Shown: positions 50,642 through 59,759 of the stretch, piece after piece
Numbering within the stretch: position 1 is the stretch's first letter
Layout of the letters: each line of letters begins with the position of its first letter
Source: an uncultured Bacteroides sp.
GTDB lineage: Bacteria > Bacteroidota > Bacteroidia > Bacteroidales > Bacteroidaceae
Length of the DNA: 64,000 nucleotides
Reading direction: 5' to 3'
Assembly (NCBI GenBank): GCA_900551445.1
Contig: URWA01000005.1
Coordinates: 1 to 64,000, forward strand
Translations under genes and position numbers: made by a program
The notes under the pieces: generated by a model
What the model saw: only the letters and a program-made list of their open reading frames with translations
Told to the model about the DNA's origin: nothing
Databases searched by the model: none

Positions 50642-51292
50642 TTAGAACCAGGAGTCATCCACCTCAGCCTCGCTGTTTTCAGATGCTCCTTCACTTATCA
50701 TTACTTGTGTAGAATCCATGGCCAGTGAATCGCGGATGGCCGTGTTGCCCACGCACAAGGTCAGTATGGCCTCGTGGGGTACCTTGTCGCCGCTCATCAG
50801 ACTTCTGCCGCGGTATTTGATGCCGTAAATCCAGTCTTGCTCTCCCGAAACGTATTCCGGTTCCGTCAAGCGGAAGCCCATGGCTTTCAGTTTGGCTTCT
50901 GCCTGGCGCAAAGAACTGTTGTCAATCAGGTCGGGCAATTTCACCAGCGGCACCTTCGAAGTGGTGACGGTCAGGTAAATGGTACGTCCTTCTTTCACCC
51001 GTGCTCCTCCAGCCGGGTTCTGGTCCAGTACCATGCCGTCGGGAAGTCCTTTCACATAGCTGGAATCCACCACCAGTCCCTCTAACTTTTGGTTATGAAG
51101 TGCCAGTTGGGCTTCTGCCAGTGACTTGTTCTTGACATTGGGTACCACGTAGGCTTCTCCGTGGTGTGTATAGTGGTCGAGCCAGAGCAGTGTGCCCCAG
51201 CATGCACCGATAACGACCACGATCATGGCTATCACGTTCAGCCAGAAAAAGCGGTTCTTCTTAAAGGAAAAGAAATCTTTCAGGGTTATCAT
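50642..51292 (-). CDS. PASTA-domain membrane protein
   Basis: The 216-residue protein has a short cytoplasmic N terminus, one transmembrane helix (about 18-38, FFWLNVIAMIVVVIGACWGTLL), and then two to three PASTA domains in the periplasm (VPNVKNKSLAEAQLAL, LPDLIDNSSLRQAEAKL). PASTA domains bind peptidoglycan fragments; here no kinase or penicillin-binding domain is attached. It is the first gene of the operon leading to ddl. Confidence 0.9.
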   Translation of the reverse strand: MITLKDFFSFKKNRFFWLNVIAMIVVVIGACWGTLLWLDHYTHHGEAYVVPNVKNKSLAEAQLALHNQKLEGLVVDSSYVKGLPDGMVLDQNPAGGARVKEGRTIYLTVTTSKVPLVKLPDLIDNSSLRQAEAKLKAMGFRLTEPEYVSGEQDWIYGIKYRGRSLMSGDKVPHEAILTLCVGNTAIRDSLAMDSTQVMISEGASENSEAEVDDSWF

Positions 51293-51551
51293 GTTACGTC
51301 AAAGTCTATAATTGGGACAAAGATATAACATTTTGTTGGAATACGGGGGAGTTACGGGTGAAACCTATGTCTTTTTAACATGGTTATCTGTAGCTTTGGG
51401 AAATAAATGTTTTTGTAAGAGCTTTGTTCAGATAAAAAACTAAGAATAAAATTTTTGCTTAAAAAAGATTTTTCTTTCTTTGTATCTGAAAAGGTAGGGA
51501 ATTCTTGTTTGTATTGACTAGGATAAAATATTATGTAATCAGAATAAGATC

Positions 51552-52130
51552 GTGGAGCAAAAGGAGATAAATATTGGCAAATTAGTAGCGGGTGATGAAC
51601 GTGCTTTCATCGCGTTTATTGAATATCATTCTTCTGCTTTATATCATTATGCTTTTAATATTCTTCATCAAAAGGAGTGTGCAGAGGAAGTGGTAAGTGA
51701 TGTTTTTCTAGAGGTATGGAGACATCGGAAAAAATTAGGAAAAATAGAGAATATAAAAGGGTGGTTATATCGTATTTTATATAACAAATCAATATCATTT
51801 CTTCGTAAAGATAGCGTTGAATATACCAATCTGTCTTTTGATGAGGTCGAAGACTTTACTTTTGAGTTAGTCCCATCTCAAGAAGAGAAGTTAATAGGGG
51901 AAGAAAAATTGTCTATTTTAAATGCGGCTATCGCTTCTTTACCATCTAAAAGTCGTCATGTGTTATATTTGGTAAAGATAGAACGTCTTTCCTATGCAGA
52001 GGTCGCAGATTTATTGCATATTTCAGTGAAAACTGTGAGTAATCATTTGACGTATGCAATGAAAAAATTGATGGAAACCTTAAAAGATGAAGTGGTATTG
52101 TGGCTTTTTCTACTTCTGTTTTTTCAATAA
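51552..52130 (+). CDS. ECF-type RNA polymerase sigma factor
   Basis: The 192-residue protein has sigma-70 region 2 (about 20-85, with EEVVSDVFLEVWRHRKKL) and region 4 (about 125-180, LPSKSRHVLYLVKIERLSYAEVA then KTVSNHLTYAMKKL), and a hydrophobic tail LWLFLLLFF as in many Bacteroides ECF factors. The start is a GTG. Such sigma factors are usually followed directly by a FecR anti-sigma gene and a susC with an STN domain. Here those partners lie about 6.4 kb downstream (58545 and 61463), on the same strand, with two oppositely oriented GH3 genes and a GH105 gene in between. I infer that it controls this second utilisation locus. Confidence 0.93.
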   Translation: MEQKEINIGKLVAGDERAFIAFIEYHSSALYHYAFNILHQKECAEEVVSDVFLEVWRHRKKLGKIENIKGWLYRILYNKSISFLRKDSVEYTNLSFDEVEDFTFELVPSQEEKLIGEEKLSILNAAIASLPSKSRHVLYLVKIERLSYAEVADLLHISVKTVSNHLTYAMKKLMETLKDEVVLWLFLLLFFQ

Positions 52131-52144
52131 GGAGTGTGCAAAAA

Positions 52145-52165
52145 AGCCTGGCCAGAGGCCAGGCT
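52145..52165 (-). terminator. terminator of the first GH3 gene
   Basis: AGCCTGGCC and GGCCAGGCT pair perfectly around a three-base loop. On the minus strand six thymines follow. It also lies 15 bases past the sigma factor stop codon and may act on both transcripts. Confidence 0.8.
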
Positions 52166-52188
52166 AAATGATTAATTAGTATGCATAT

Positions 52189-54651
52189 TTATAAATTGAT
52201 AATTCCTTTTAGAGGTAGTTCAGAGGAAGATGGGCCTACTAAAATCTCAAAATCTCCTTTTTCTATGACAAAATTCTTTTTATCAGTATCATAAAAACTA
52301 AAAGCGTCTTCATTAAGTAGAATTGTTATACGTTTCGTTTCGCCTTTTTTTAAGAACACTTTTTCGTAACCTTTTAGTTCTTTTAGGGGACGAGGAACAG
52401 AAGCTTGACAGTCTTTTACATAAATCTGTGCAACTTCTGCTGCATTCATTTTTCCCGTGTTTTTAAGTTCAAAACTCACTTCTACTTGGTTCTTTTGTTT
52501 TTTTCTAAGTTGCAAATTTTCATACGTGAATTGACTGTATGATAATCCGAAACCAAATGGATAAAGTGGCTGTTTTCCTGTACGGTCGTAACCTCTGTAG
52601 CCTACAAATATGCCTTCAGCGTATTGAACTCTCTTGTGCGGAACATTACGCTTGTCATAGTAGTTGTTGAATGTAGGATTGTCTTCCCATTTTTCTTCTA
52701 TAGAAATAGGTAATTTCCCACTTGGAGATATTTTGCCTGTTAGTATTTCTGCTATTGCTTTTCCACCTTCCTGTCCAGGATACCATGCCATAAGAATAGC
52801 TTTGACTTTATTTCCCCAGTTACGGAAGTCTATGCCTCCTCCTGAATTTATCACTGTTATAACATTTTTATGTACTTTTGTTACTTCATCAATGAGGAAC
52901 TCCTGGCCGTATGGTAATGCAAATGGTCTGTCAAATCCTTCAGATTCTGTATTGCTGTCAAATCCTAAGCACATAACTACATTGTCTGCTTTTTTCAATT
53001 CATAATTCAGCAGATTTTTATCCAACATACCTGCTTCAAATTTGATAGTAGCTTCACCTACATTTTCAAAATAATCTATCTGTAACTGGTAAAGACTGTC
53101 TTTTTCCACCTGCATGAAGGCATTTCTTGAACTTAGTGCATGATTTCCCCAGTCTCCTGAAATTGTTTTTCCGTTGACTAATATTCTGTATCCGTCATCT
53201 CCTGAGATCTGGAAACGTATAGTTCCGCTTTGATCAGCCTTATAGATTCCTTTCCATTGAACGGAGAAATGGTCATCCTGAATGTCTGGATATGGAGAAC
53301 CGTATTTCCATGCATAGTTTATTCTTGTAGTAATTCCCTGATGGCATGGTTCACCGGATAATTTTTTGTCTTTAAAATAATATCCTGTAAATCCTTGTTT
53401 CTTTAAACTGATGTCAGTAAAAATATTCTTTGAAATATCTTTATACAGTAAGCTGTCTGATAAAAGGGTTATTTTCTTATTACCTTTTATTTGTGTCATA
53501 CCTTCATAAACTGATACGGTAGAATAAGGAGTTACAAATCCGCTGCCTCCTCCTGTAGGAATCATGTCTGCGTTTGGGCCGATAATAAGTGTATGTCCCT
53601 TTCTGAGTGGAAGTACATTATCATCATTTTTTAGCATGACAATACCTTCTCTTGCTAAATTTAATGCGGTTGCTTTTGATTCTGCGTTATCTCTTTCTAT
53701 GGATTTATCCTCTAGCGGATTGTCAAATAGGCCGAATGTTATTAAGGTTTGCAGTATATGCTGTACTTTTTCGTCTATGGTTTTTTCTTTAACTATTCCA
53801 TTTTCAATAACTGGAATCAGTTTTTCTTTTACCATAAACTTTCCTACAGGCATTTCCAAATCAAGTCCTCCATTGGCTGCGCCTACAGTAGAATATACGG
53901 AAGTCCAGTCTGACATTAGAATACCTTTGAATCCCCATTGTTTTCTAAGTATTTCTATATTCATCCATGCATTCTCGGTTGCATGTACCCCGTTGACGGG
54001 GTTATAACTGTCCATTACGGCTCCGACTCCTGCTTCTTGTACTGCTTTGCGGAATGTTGGGAAGTAAATCTCTTGTAGGGTGCGTTCGTCCACATCTGAA
54101 CTAGCATGATGTCTGCTCCATTCTTGATTGTTTGCGGCAAAATGCTTAATTGTAGCAATGACACCTTTCTCTTGTACTCCAAGGATATATTGCTTGGCTG
54201 TTTCACTGCTTAAATAAGGATCTTCACCAAAATACTCAAAATTTCGTCCGCATAAAGGTGAACGGTAAATGTTTACACCTGGTCCTAACAGGATACTTAC
54301 ACCTCTTGCTTTGGCATCTCTGCCTAGACCATTTCCTAGTTGGCGCACCAATTCTCTATTCCATGTGGCAGCGGATAAAATGCCAGAAGGATACAATGTA
54401 CTTTTAGTATTGTTGCGTATACCTTGTGGTCCATCTGCCATTCTGATTTCAGGAATACCTAATCGGGGTATTGCTCTGATATAGAATGACCGAACTCCGG
54501 AGATGTAATCAATTTTCTCCTCTAGTGTCATTTTTTCGACTAACGCTTTTGCCCTTTGCTCCGTTTGGGGAGTAATTTCCATTTGTGCTGCCGCCTGGCC
54601 AAAGGCACAGCAGAAGAGCAGCCCGCAGGCTACTTTTTGTTTGAATTTCAT
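52189..54651 (-). CDS. GH3 beta-glycosidase with inserted PA14 domain
   Basis: The 820-residue exported enzyme (signal peptide ends CAFGQAAAQ) removes terminal sugars from the non-reducing end of beta-linked glycans. The GH3 barrel has the family motif ATIKHFAANNQEWSR near 165-180 and the nucleophile D248 in MSDWTSVYS. In the second domain a PA14 module is inserted at about 418-560 (FTGYYFKDKK, SGDDGYRILVNGK), often involved in carbohydrate binding. A fibronectin-type III domain closes the protein. The sequence is more AT-rich than that of the second GH3 gene. Beta-glucosidase is the most common activity for this architecture, but xylosidase or arabinosidase are possible. Confidence 0.93.
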   Translation of the reverse strand: MKFKQKVACGLLFCCAFGQAAAQMEITPQTEQRAKALVEKMTLEEKIDYISGVRSFYIRAIPRLGIPEIRMADGPQGIRNNTKSTLYPSGILSAATWNRELVRQLGNGLGRDAKARGVSILLGPGVNIYRSPLCGRNFEYFGEDPYLSSETAKQYILGVQEKGVIATIKHFAANNQEWSRHHASSDVDERTLQEIYFPTFRKAVQEAGVGAVMDSYNPVNGVHATENAWMNIEILRKQWGFKGILMSDWTSVYSTVGAANGGLDLEMPVGKFMVKEKLIPVIENGIVKEKTIDEKVQHILQTLITFGLFDNPLEDKSIERDNAESKATALNLAREGIVMLKNDDNVLPLRKGHTLIIGPNADMIPTGGGSGFVTPYSTVSVYEGMTQIKGNKKITLLSDSLLYKDISKNIFTDISLKKQGFTGYYFKDKKLSGEPCHQGITTRINYAWKYGSPYPDIQDDHFSVQWKGIYKADQSGTIRFQISGDDGYRILVNGKTISGDWGNHALSSRNAFMQVEKDSLYQLQIDYFENVGEATIKFEAGMLDKNLLNYELKKADNVVMCLGFDSNTESEGFDRPFALPYGQEFLIDEVTKVHKNVITVINSGGGIDFRNWGNKVKAILMAWYPGQEGGKAIAEILTGKISPSGKLPISIEEKWEDNPTFNNYYDKRNVPHKRVQYAEGIFVGYRGYDRTGKQPLYPFGFGLSYSQFTYENLQLRKKQKNQVEVSFELKNTGKMNAAEVAQIYVKDCQASVPRPLKELKGYEKVFLKKGETKRITILLNEDAFSFYDTDKKNFVIEKGDFEILVGPSSSELPLKGIINL

Positions 54652-54676
54652 TTTTTGTTAGATTTACGTGATTAAT

Positions 54677-54700
54677 AAAAATTGTCCGATAGCAAAAATA
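54677..54700 (-). promoter_or_regulatory. promoter/leader of GH3 gene 1
   Basis: Read on the minus strand: TATTTTTG (a -7 match), five bases, then GGACAATTTTT, 36 bases before the start codon. The same string with the same spacing precedes the second GH3 gene, and the GGACAATTTTTT part also occurs before the DUF4832-type gene at 59707. Confidence 0.55.
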
Positions 54701-54732
54701 AGATAAAAAATCGTAAGTCTCCGGTTTTTCGT

Positions 54733-56970
54733 TTAAATTTTTGAGAAAGGATGGAAATAAGTTACTTCCTGAGTGTCGTGGCTACTCCCTCCGGTCATGA
54801 AGATAAATTCTCCTTTCTCCACGGTGAAGTGCATGTCGTTGTCATAGTACCCCAACGTTTCGTCTGTGATGGGAAAGGTTACCGTCTTGCTTTCACCGGC
54901 TTTTAAAAAGACCTTCTGGAAACCTTTCAGTTCCTTAACCGGGCGTGTAATGCGGGCCACTTTGTCTTGCACATACAGTTGGACGACTTCTTCTCCGTCA
55001 CGGCTTCCCGTGTTAGATATGTTTATCCGAAGGAAGGCATGCGCATGGTCTGGACGGTCTGACGGAATTATTTCAGGTTTGCCATATCGGAAAGAGGTGA
55101 ATGATAGTCCGAAGCCGAACGGGTAGGCTGGTTCCGTGGAAGAATCTATATAAGAGGTACAGTAATGTACGTGGGGGCGGGTAGGGCGTCCGGTACTTTT
55201 GTACTGGTAGAAGATGGGCACTTGTCCCATATTGGCCGGGAATGTCATCGGGAGCTTGCCGGAAGGATTGTATTTTCCCCACAGTACATTGCAGATGGCG
55301 TTTCCGGCTTCGCTTCCTAACCACCAGGTACACAGAATGGCCGGTGAATGTCGGCGGACTTCATTGAATATGAGCGGGCGGCCACACATGAGAAGGCTCA
55401 CGATGGGCTTTCCGGTCTTTGCTAGTTCTTCCACTAACAGTTGTTGCCCTTCGGGCAGATTGAGATTGGCCTTTGACTTGCTTTCCCCGCTCTGTTCCGC
55501 ACGTTCTCCCAAACATACGATGACGGCATCCGCCTGCTGTGCCGCTTGAAGCGAGGCGTTCAGGGAGGAAATCTTTCCACTTCGTATGTCATATCCTTCC
55601 TGATAAATCACCTTGATGCCCCGCTGAATCAGCGCGTCGTAGAGGGTGACAATCTTACTGCGGTCTACACTTCCAGCCCACGCACCGGCCATGTCGAACT
55701 GAGACTTTCCTAAACTGCCGATAAGGGCCACTGTTCGTATCATGTCAGAAAAAGGCAAAGTCTGGCGTTCATTCTTGAGCAGGACCACCGAACGTTCGGC
55801 CATCCGTAGTGAACTGTTCCGGATGCGGGAGGAATTTATAGTACGGTTGCTACGCGCTTCATTGCAGAAACGGTAAGGGTCGTGAAACAGTCCCAATTCG
55901 TATTTTTTTTCGAGAATCCGTCCTACGGTTTGGTCGATTACTTCTTCTTTCACCTTTCCTTCCTGTACCAGTTCTTTCAGGTGTCTCAGGTAGCATTGGC
56001 TCACCATTTCAATGTCCAGTCCGGCTTGGAAGGCTTGTGCTGCTGCGTCTTTTCGGTTTTCCGCTACCCGGTGGTTGATCAGTTCTTCTACGGAGTTGTA
56101 GTCAGAAACTACGATTCCCTTGAATCCCCACCGCTCTCTGAGCAGTTCTGTCAAAAGGAATCGGTTGCTGGTACATGGAATGCTTTGAAAGTCGTTGAAT
56201 GCGCTCATTACAGTGGCCGCACCTGCTTCAACCGCTGCCTGATACGGGGGCATGTAGAAATTTGCGAATTGTCCCATTGACATGTCCACACTGTTGTAAT
56301 CTTTGCCGCTCATGGGGGCACCATATCCGGCAAAATGCTTGGCGCAGGCCATCATATTGCAGGTGTCTCCCAGTTGTTCGCCTTGCAGTCCTTTCACCCG
56401 TGCTTCGGCCACTTTGCTTCCCAGATAAGGGTCTTCACCGGCACCTTCCATCACTCTTCCCCAGCGTGCGTCCCACGAGATGTCTACCATCGGGGCGAAA
56501 GTCCAGTTCTGTCCGTCGGCCGCGCCCTCCAGGGCATTGCAGCGTGCAGCTTCCTCCATCATGGCGAGGTCGAAGCTGGCCGCCTCCGCCAGCGGGATGG
56601 GAAATCCGGTGCGGTAGCCATGGATGATGTCCAGCCCGAAAATAAGAGGAATGTGCAGGCGCGACTGAAGGGCCAGCGACTGGTATTTTCGGATTTCCTT
56701 TATGCCGATGATGTTGAGCATCGTGCCTACCTTTCCTTGCCGCACGTACTCTTCAAGCGGCAGGTGCAGGGTGTCAGGTCCGGTAAAGTTTCCTCTTCCG
56801 CTGCACTGGTGCAGTTGTCCGATTTTTTCATCCAGCGTCATCTGTTCCAGCAGGTGGCTGATAAATGACTGTTTGTCATTGAGGGAAATATCTCCCCTGT
56901 CTTGTGCTGCAGCCTGGCCAAAGGCGCAACAGCATAATAGCCATAGGGCTATTTCCTTTTTAATTTTCAT
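54733..56970 (-). CDS. GH3 beta-glycosidase (classical three-domain type)
   Basis: I start at the ATG giving MKIKKEIALWLLCC, which yields a clean signal peptide ending CAFGQAAAQ; the longer in-frame start would add a second hydrophobic stretch that covers the promoter. At 745 residues it has the GH3 barrel, with KHFAGYGAP near 211-219 and the nucleophile D290 in IVVSDYNSVEE, the alpha/beta sandwich, and a C-terminal fibronectin-like domain. It resembles BglX-like periplasmic beta-glucosidases. Its leader peptide is almost the same as that of the first GH3 enzyme, although the mature proteins differ. Confidence 0.93.
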   Translation of the reverse strand: MKIKKEIALWLLCCCAFGQAAAQDRGDISLNDKQSFISHLLEQMTLDEKIGQLHQCSGRGNFTGPDTLHLPLEEYVRQGKVGTMLNIIGIKEIRKYQSLALQSRLHIPLIFGLDIIHGYRTGFPIPLAEAASFDLAMMEEAARCNALEGAADGQNWTFAPMVDISWDARWGRVMEGAGEDPYLGSKVAEARVKGLQGEQLGDTCNMMACAKHFAGYGAPMSGKDYNSVDMSMGQFANFYMPPYQAAVEAGAATVMSAFNDFQSIPCTSNRFLLTELLRERWGFKGIVVSDYNSVEELINHRVAENRKDAAAQAFQAGLDIEMVSQCYLRHLKELVQEGKVKEEVIDQTVGRILEKKYELGLFHDPYRFCNEARSNRTINSSRIRNSSLRMAERSVVLLKNERQTLPFSDMIRTVALIGSLGKSQFDMAGAWAGSVDRSKIVTLYDALIQRGIKVIYQEGYDIRSGKISSLNASLQAAQQADAVIVCLGERAEQSGESKSKANLNLPEGQQLLVEELAKTGKPIVSLLMCGRPLIFNEVRRHSPAILCTWWLGSEAGNAICNVLWGKYNPSGKLPMTFPANMGQVPIFYQYKSTGRPTRPHVHYCTSYIDSSTEPAYPFGFGLSFTSFRYGKPEIIPSDRPDHAHAFLRINISNTGSRDGEEVVQLYVQDKVARITRPVKELKGFQKVFLKAGESKTVTFPITDETLGYYDNDMHFTVEKGEFIFMTGGSSHDTQEVTYFHPFSKI

Positions 56971-56984
56971 GTGCATTAGTTTAA

Positions 56985-57008
56985 AAAAATTGTCCGGAAA
57001 CAAAAATA
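56985..57008 (-). promoter_or_regulatory. promoter/leader of GH3 gene 2
   Basis: On the minus strand TATTTTTG is followed after five bases by GGACAATTTTTT, 25 bases before the chosen start codon. The match with the promoter of GH3 gene 1 supports that start. Confidence 0.55.
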
Positions 57009-57250
57009 GGGAATAGAAAAGAAAGTACAAAGGAATCAGGGTTAAAAGGAATGTCACTTTTCTGCCGGAGAATAGTTATGAACATCTTGTTGATAACTTT
57101 GTACGGAACTTCCGGATAAAGAAATATTCAGTCCGTTTTTATGTATTCTCTTGTGCGTATGGGATTTTCTGAGTATCTTTCGACCGGTTTTTTGGTGGTT
57201 TCACTTGCTGGCTTTCTGGTTCATGTTTTATAATAAATAATGTATCAGGT

Positions 57251-58396
57251 ATGAGAAAACTGTTTTTTGCGGCAGCCGTGGTGAGCTTGGCTGTCTGGAA
57301 TCTGAATGTGTCGTATGCGGCGGAGCCGGAACAGGTGCTTACTTCTTCTGGAGTGGAACGTTTGGTGGACAGGGTGTGTGACTGGCAATTGGAGGCTTAT
57401 CCTCGAATGGACGAAAAGAGAGTGTGGAAATCGGCCGGTGACCTGAGTTGGGAAAACGGTGTGTTCCTTTCAGCCCTTTCACGATGGGCGGAATATACGA
57501 AGGATGTCCGGCTGACGGAATGGTACGAGAAGGTATGCGCCCGCAACTATTACGGGACGAGCCAGAAATGGCTTTCCATCTATCATGCCGATGACTTTGC
57601 CGTTTGCATGATGTACGTGACTTTATACGACAAGAAGAAAGATCCCCGCATTCTTCAGCATACGCGGGCAAGACTTGACTATACCCTTCATTATCCTTCG
57701 GACATACAGTTTGGGGACACGACTTCCCGCAAGTTCGACCGCTGGACTTGGTGTGACGCGCTTTACATGGCTCCTCCTGTTTATGCGGCCTTTTCACGTA
57801 TTACCGGGGACGATTCTTATCTCCGCTTTATGGACAAGGAGTATCAGGCTACGTATGATTATCTTTTCGACAAGGAAGAACAGCTGTTTTACCGCGACCA
57901 TACTTATTTTGGCAAGAGAGAGAAGAATGGAAAGAAGGTGTTCTGGGGAAGAGGAAACGCATGGGTGGCTGGAGGGCTGTGCCTGCTGTTGGAACAGATG
58001 CCTGCGGATTATCCGTCAAAACCACGTTATGAGTCGTTGCTTGTTACTCTTTTGAAGCGTGTAGCTCCTTTGCAGCGGGAGAGCGGTTATTGGTCTGCAA
58101 GTATGCTGGATCCGGAGGCCTACCCGAATCCCGAGACCAGTTCGACAGGCTTCTTTACGTTTGCTCTTCTGTGGGCTGTCAATCACGGGCTTTTGCCGGA
58201 AGATGCTTACATTGGGCATGCCATGAAAGGGTGGAAAGCCTTGACGGAAGCCATCCGTGAAGATGGCATGTTGGGATGGGTACAGCCCGTGGGGGCCAGT
58301 CCGGAGACTGTGACGGCCGACATGACGGAAGTATATGGTGCAGGAGCGATGATGCTTGCTGGAGAACAGTTAATGCGTTACATCGGGAAAAAATAA
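57251..58396 (+). CDS. GH105 unsaturated rhamnogalacturonyl hydrolase-like
   Basis: The 381-residue exported enzyme (signal peptide ends near VSYAAE) is a GH88/GH105-type alpha/alpha barrel that removes 4,5-unsaturated uronic acid from the end of lyase products. SAGDLSWENGVFLSALSRW and the catalytic aspartate in RWTWCDALYMAPP are characteristic, as is the segment VFWGRGNAWVAGGL. It suggests that the locus handles a pectin-, arabinogalactan- or ulvan-like polysaccharide after lyase attack, though no lyase gene is in the window. It is divergent from the second GH3 gene. Confidence 0.93.
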   Translation: MRKLFFAAAVVSLAVWNLNVSYAAEPEQVLTSSGVERLVDRVCDWQLEAYPRMDEKRVWKSAGDLSWENGVFLSALSRWAEYTKDVRLTEWYEKVCARNYYGTSQKWLSIYHADDFAVCMMYVTLYDKKKDPRILQHTRARLDYTLHYPSDIQFGDTTSRKFDRWTWCDALYMAPPVYAAFSRITGDDSYLRFMDKEYQATYDYLFDKEEQLFYRDHTYFGKREKNGKKVFWGRGNAWVAGGLCLLLEQMPADYPSKPRYESLLVTLLKRVAPLQRESGYWSASMLDPEAYPNPETSSTGFFTFALLWAVNHGLLPEDAYIGHAMKGWKALTEAIREDGMLGWVQPVGASPETVTADMTEVYGAGAMMLAGEQLMRYIGKK

Positions 58397-58491
58397 GAAT
58401 TATTTCTTTTTGTAGTCGTTTGAAAATCAGTGATTAGTAGCTAATATTGTATCCCTGGCGAATTTTTCTTGAAAAAAAGAGAAAATTCAAT

Positions 58492-58517
58492 AGGGATTTT
58501 TCCCGTCTCTTGCGTCT
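58492..58517 (+). promoter_or_regulatory. candidate ECF-sigma promoter before fecR
   Basis: AGGGATTTTT at 58492 and CGTCT at 58513 resemble the -35 and -10 (CGTC) elements of ECF sigma promoters, with about 14 bases between GGGATT and CGTCT. If real, transcription would start near 58525 and the protein at the ATG at 58545. The nearby ECF sigma factor would be the obvious user. Confidence 0.35.
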
Positions 58518-58544
58518 ATGTTAATAGAAAGCCAAAGAAACAAT

Positions 58545-59612
58545 ATGAAGCAAGATTATCAGAAATCACCGGATTCCTTGGAAAGCAGGCTGGATGCCTT
58601 ATTCAAGAGCCAGATGGATTCCGAGGTTGACAGCAAGGCTATTGTGGAAAAAACGCTGGCAAAAATTCGCCGTGAGCGGGTTCGTCGGCGTGCCCGGATA
58701 GGCTGGGTGTCTTCCTTGTCTGTTGCGGCTTCGGTCTTTATAGGTCTGGCTGCCTACTACCTTGCCGTCATGCCGGAAAAGGTGGAACATGCCGATTTGC
58801 GGCAACTGGCCGGTTGCATGTCCGAAGGCGTATGCAATACAGAACATGTGATGCTGATTACTCCAGACAAGCAGTTGTGGCTTTCGGAAAATGCCTTGGT
58901 ACAGTATGATGCGCAAGGCACGGCGCAAGTTAACGGGAAGGACGCGTTGAAGAGTGATACCCCTGATGAGGTGTACTGCCAGTTGGTTGTGCCGGCAGGC
59001 AAACGTGCCCGTCTGCAACTTGCCGACGGAACCCTCCTGACGCTAAACGCCATGTCAAGGGTCGTTTATCCTCAGAAGTTTGAAGGTGCGGAACGGCGGA
59101 TTTATGCGGAAGGCGAAGTGTATTTGGAAGTGGCACCAAACAAGGCCCATCCTTTCATCGTAGAATCTTCGGATTTCGATTTGCGTGTGCTGGGTACTAA
59201 GTTCAATATATCCACTTACAAGGAACTGAAGGAAACTCAAATCGTATTGGTAGAAGGCTCCGTGGAAGTGACGGAAAGCAGCGGACGGACGAAGGCTGTG
59301 CTGAAACCGGACGAACTGCTAAGCTTAGAAAAAGGCCGTATCACGGATTGCCGTCAGGTGGACGCATCAGACTATATAAGTTGGACAAAAGGATGGCTTT
59401 ACCTGAAAGGGGAACTTTTGACTGAGATTGTAAAGCGTCTGAGCATCCATTATGGTGTGGGTATCACGTGCAAGACATCAGCTGGGAGTAAGAAGATGTA
59501 CGGGAAGCTGGAGTTGAAAGAAGATTACAAGGACGTATTGGACTGCATCCGGCAAATTGTACCTTTAGAGGTGCATTATGACGGGAAGAATGTGGAACTG
59601 AGAGATAATTAA
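58545..59612 (+). CDS. FecR-family anti-sigma factor
   Basis: The 355-residue protein has a basic cytoplasmic N-terminal part that would hold the sigma factor, a transmembrane helix at about 48-68 (WVSSLSVAASVFIGLAAYYLAV), a periplasmic FecR domain (VPAGKRARLQLADGTLLTL, RIYAEGEVYLEVA, FDLRVLGTKFNIS) and a C-terminal DUF4974-type domain (GKLELKEDYKDVLDCI) that contacts the STN domain of SusC. I prefer the ATG at 58545 because the one at 58518 touches a candidate promoter. In the standard arrangement it would follow its sigma gene directly; the sigma factor here is 6.4 kb upstream. Confidence 0.93.
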   Translation: MKQDYQKSPDSLESRLDALFKSQMDSEVDSKAIVEKTLAKIRRERVRRRARIGWVSSLSVAASVFIGLAAYYLAVMPEKVEHADLRQLAGCMSEGVCNTEHVMLITPDKQLWLSENALVQYDAQGTAQVNGKDALKSDTPDEVYCQLVVPAGKRARLQLADGTLLTLNAMSRVVYPQKFEGAERRIYAEGEVYLEVAPNKAHPFIVESSDFDLRVLGTKFNISTYKELKETQIVLVEGSVEVTESSGRTKAVLKPDELLSLEKGRITDCRQVDASDYISWTKGWLYLKGELLTEIVKRLSIHYGVGITCKTSAGSKKMYGKLELKEDYKDVLDCIRQIVPLEVHYDGKNVELRDN

Positions 59613-59670
59613 TTTAAAATTATGGATTAAAAACCTTTGAATACTATGCATGTAGACACTTGACAAAAAA

Positions 59671-59718
59671 GAAACGAGCAAATATGGCCGTATTTACTCG
59701 TTTCAGGGACAATTTTTT
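59671..59718. promoter_or_regulatory. 14-bp hairpin and shared GGACAATTTTTT leader
   Basis: GAAACGAGCAAATA pairs with TATTTACTCGTTTC except at one position, flanked by AAAAAA on the left. This is a good terminator in the minus direction and may also end the fecR transcript. Immediately after it comes GGACAATTTTTT (59707-59718), the element found in the leaders of both GH3 genes, 42 bases before the next start codon. Confidence 0.5.
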
Positions 59719-59759
59719 CTTAGAAAGATTTTATCACGTTGAACCTTAAAAAGAAATTT

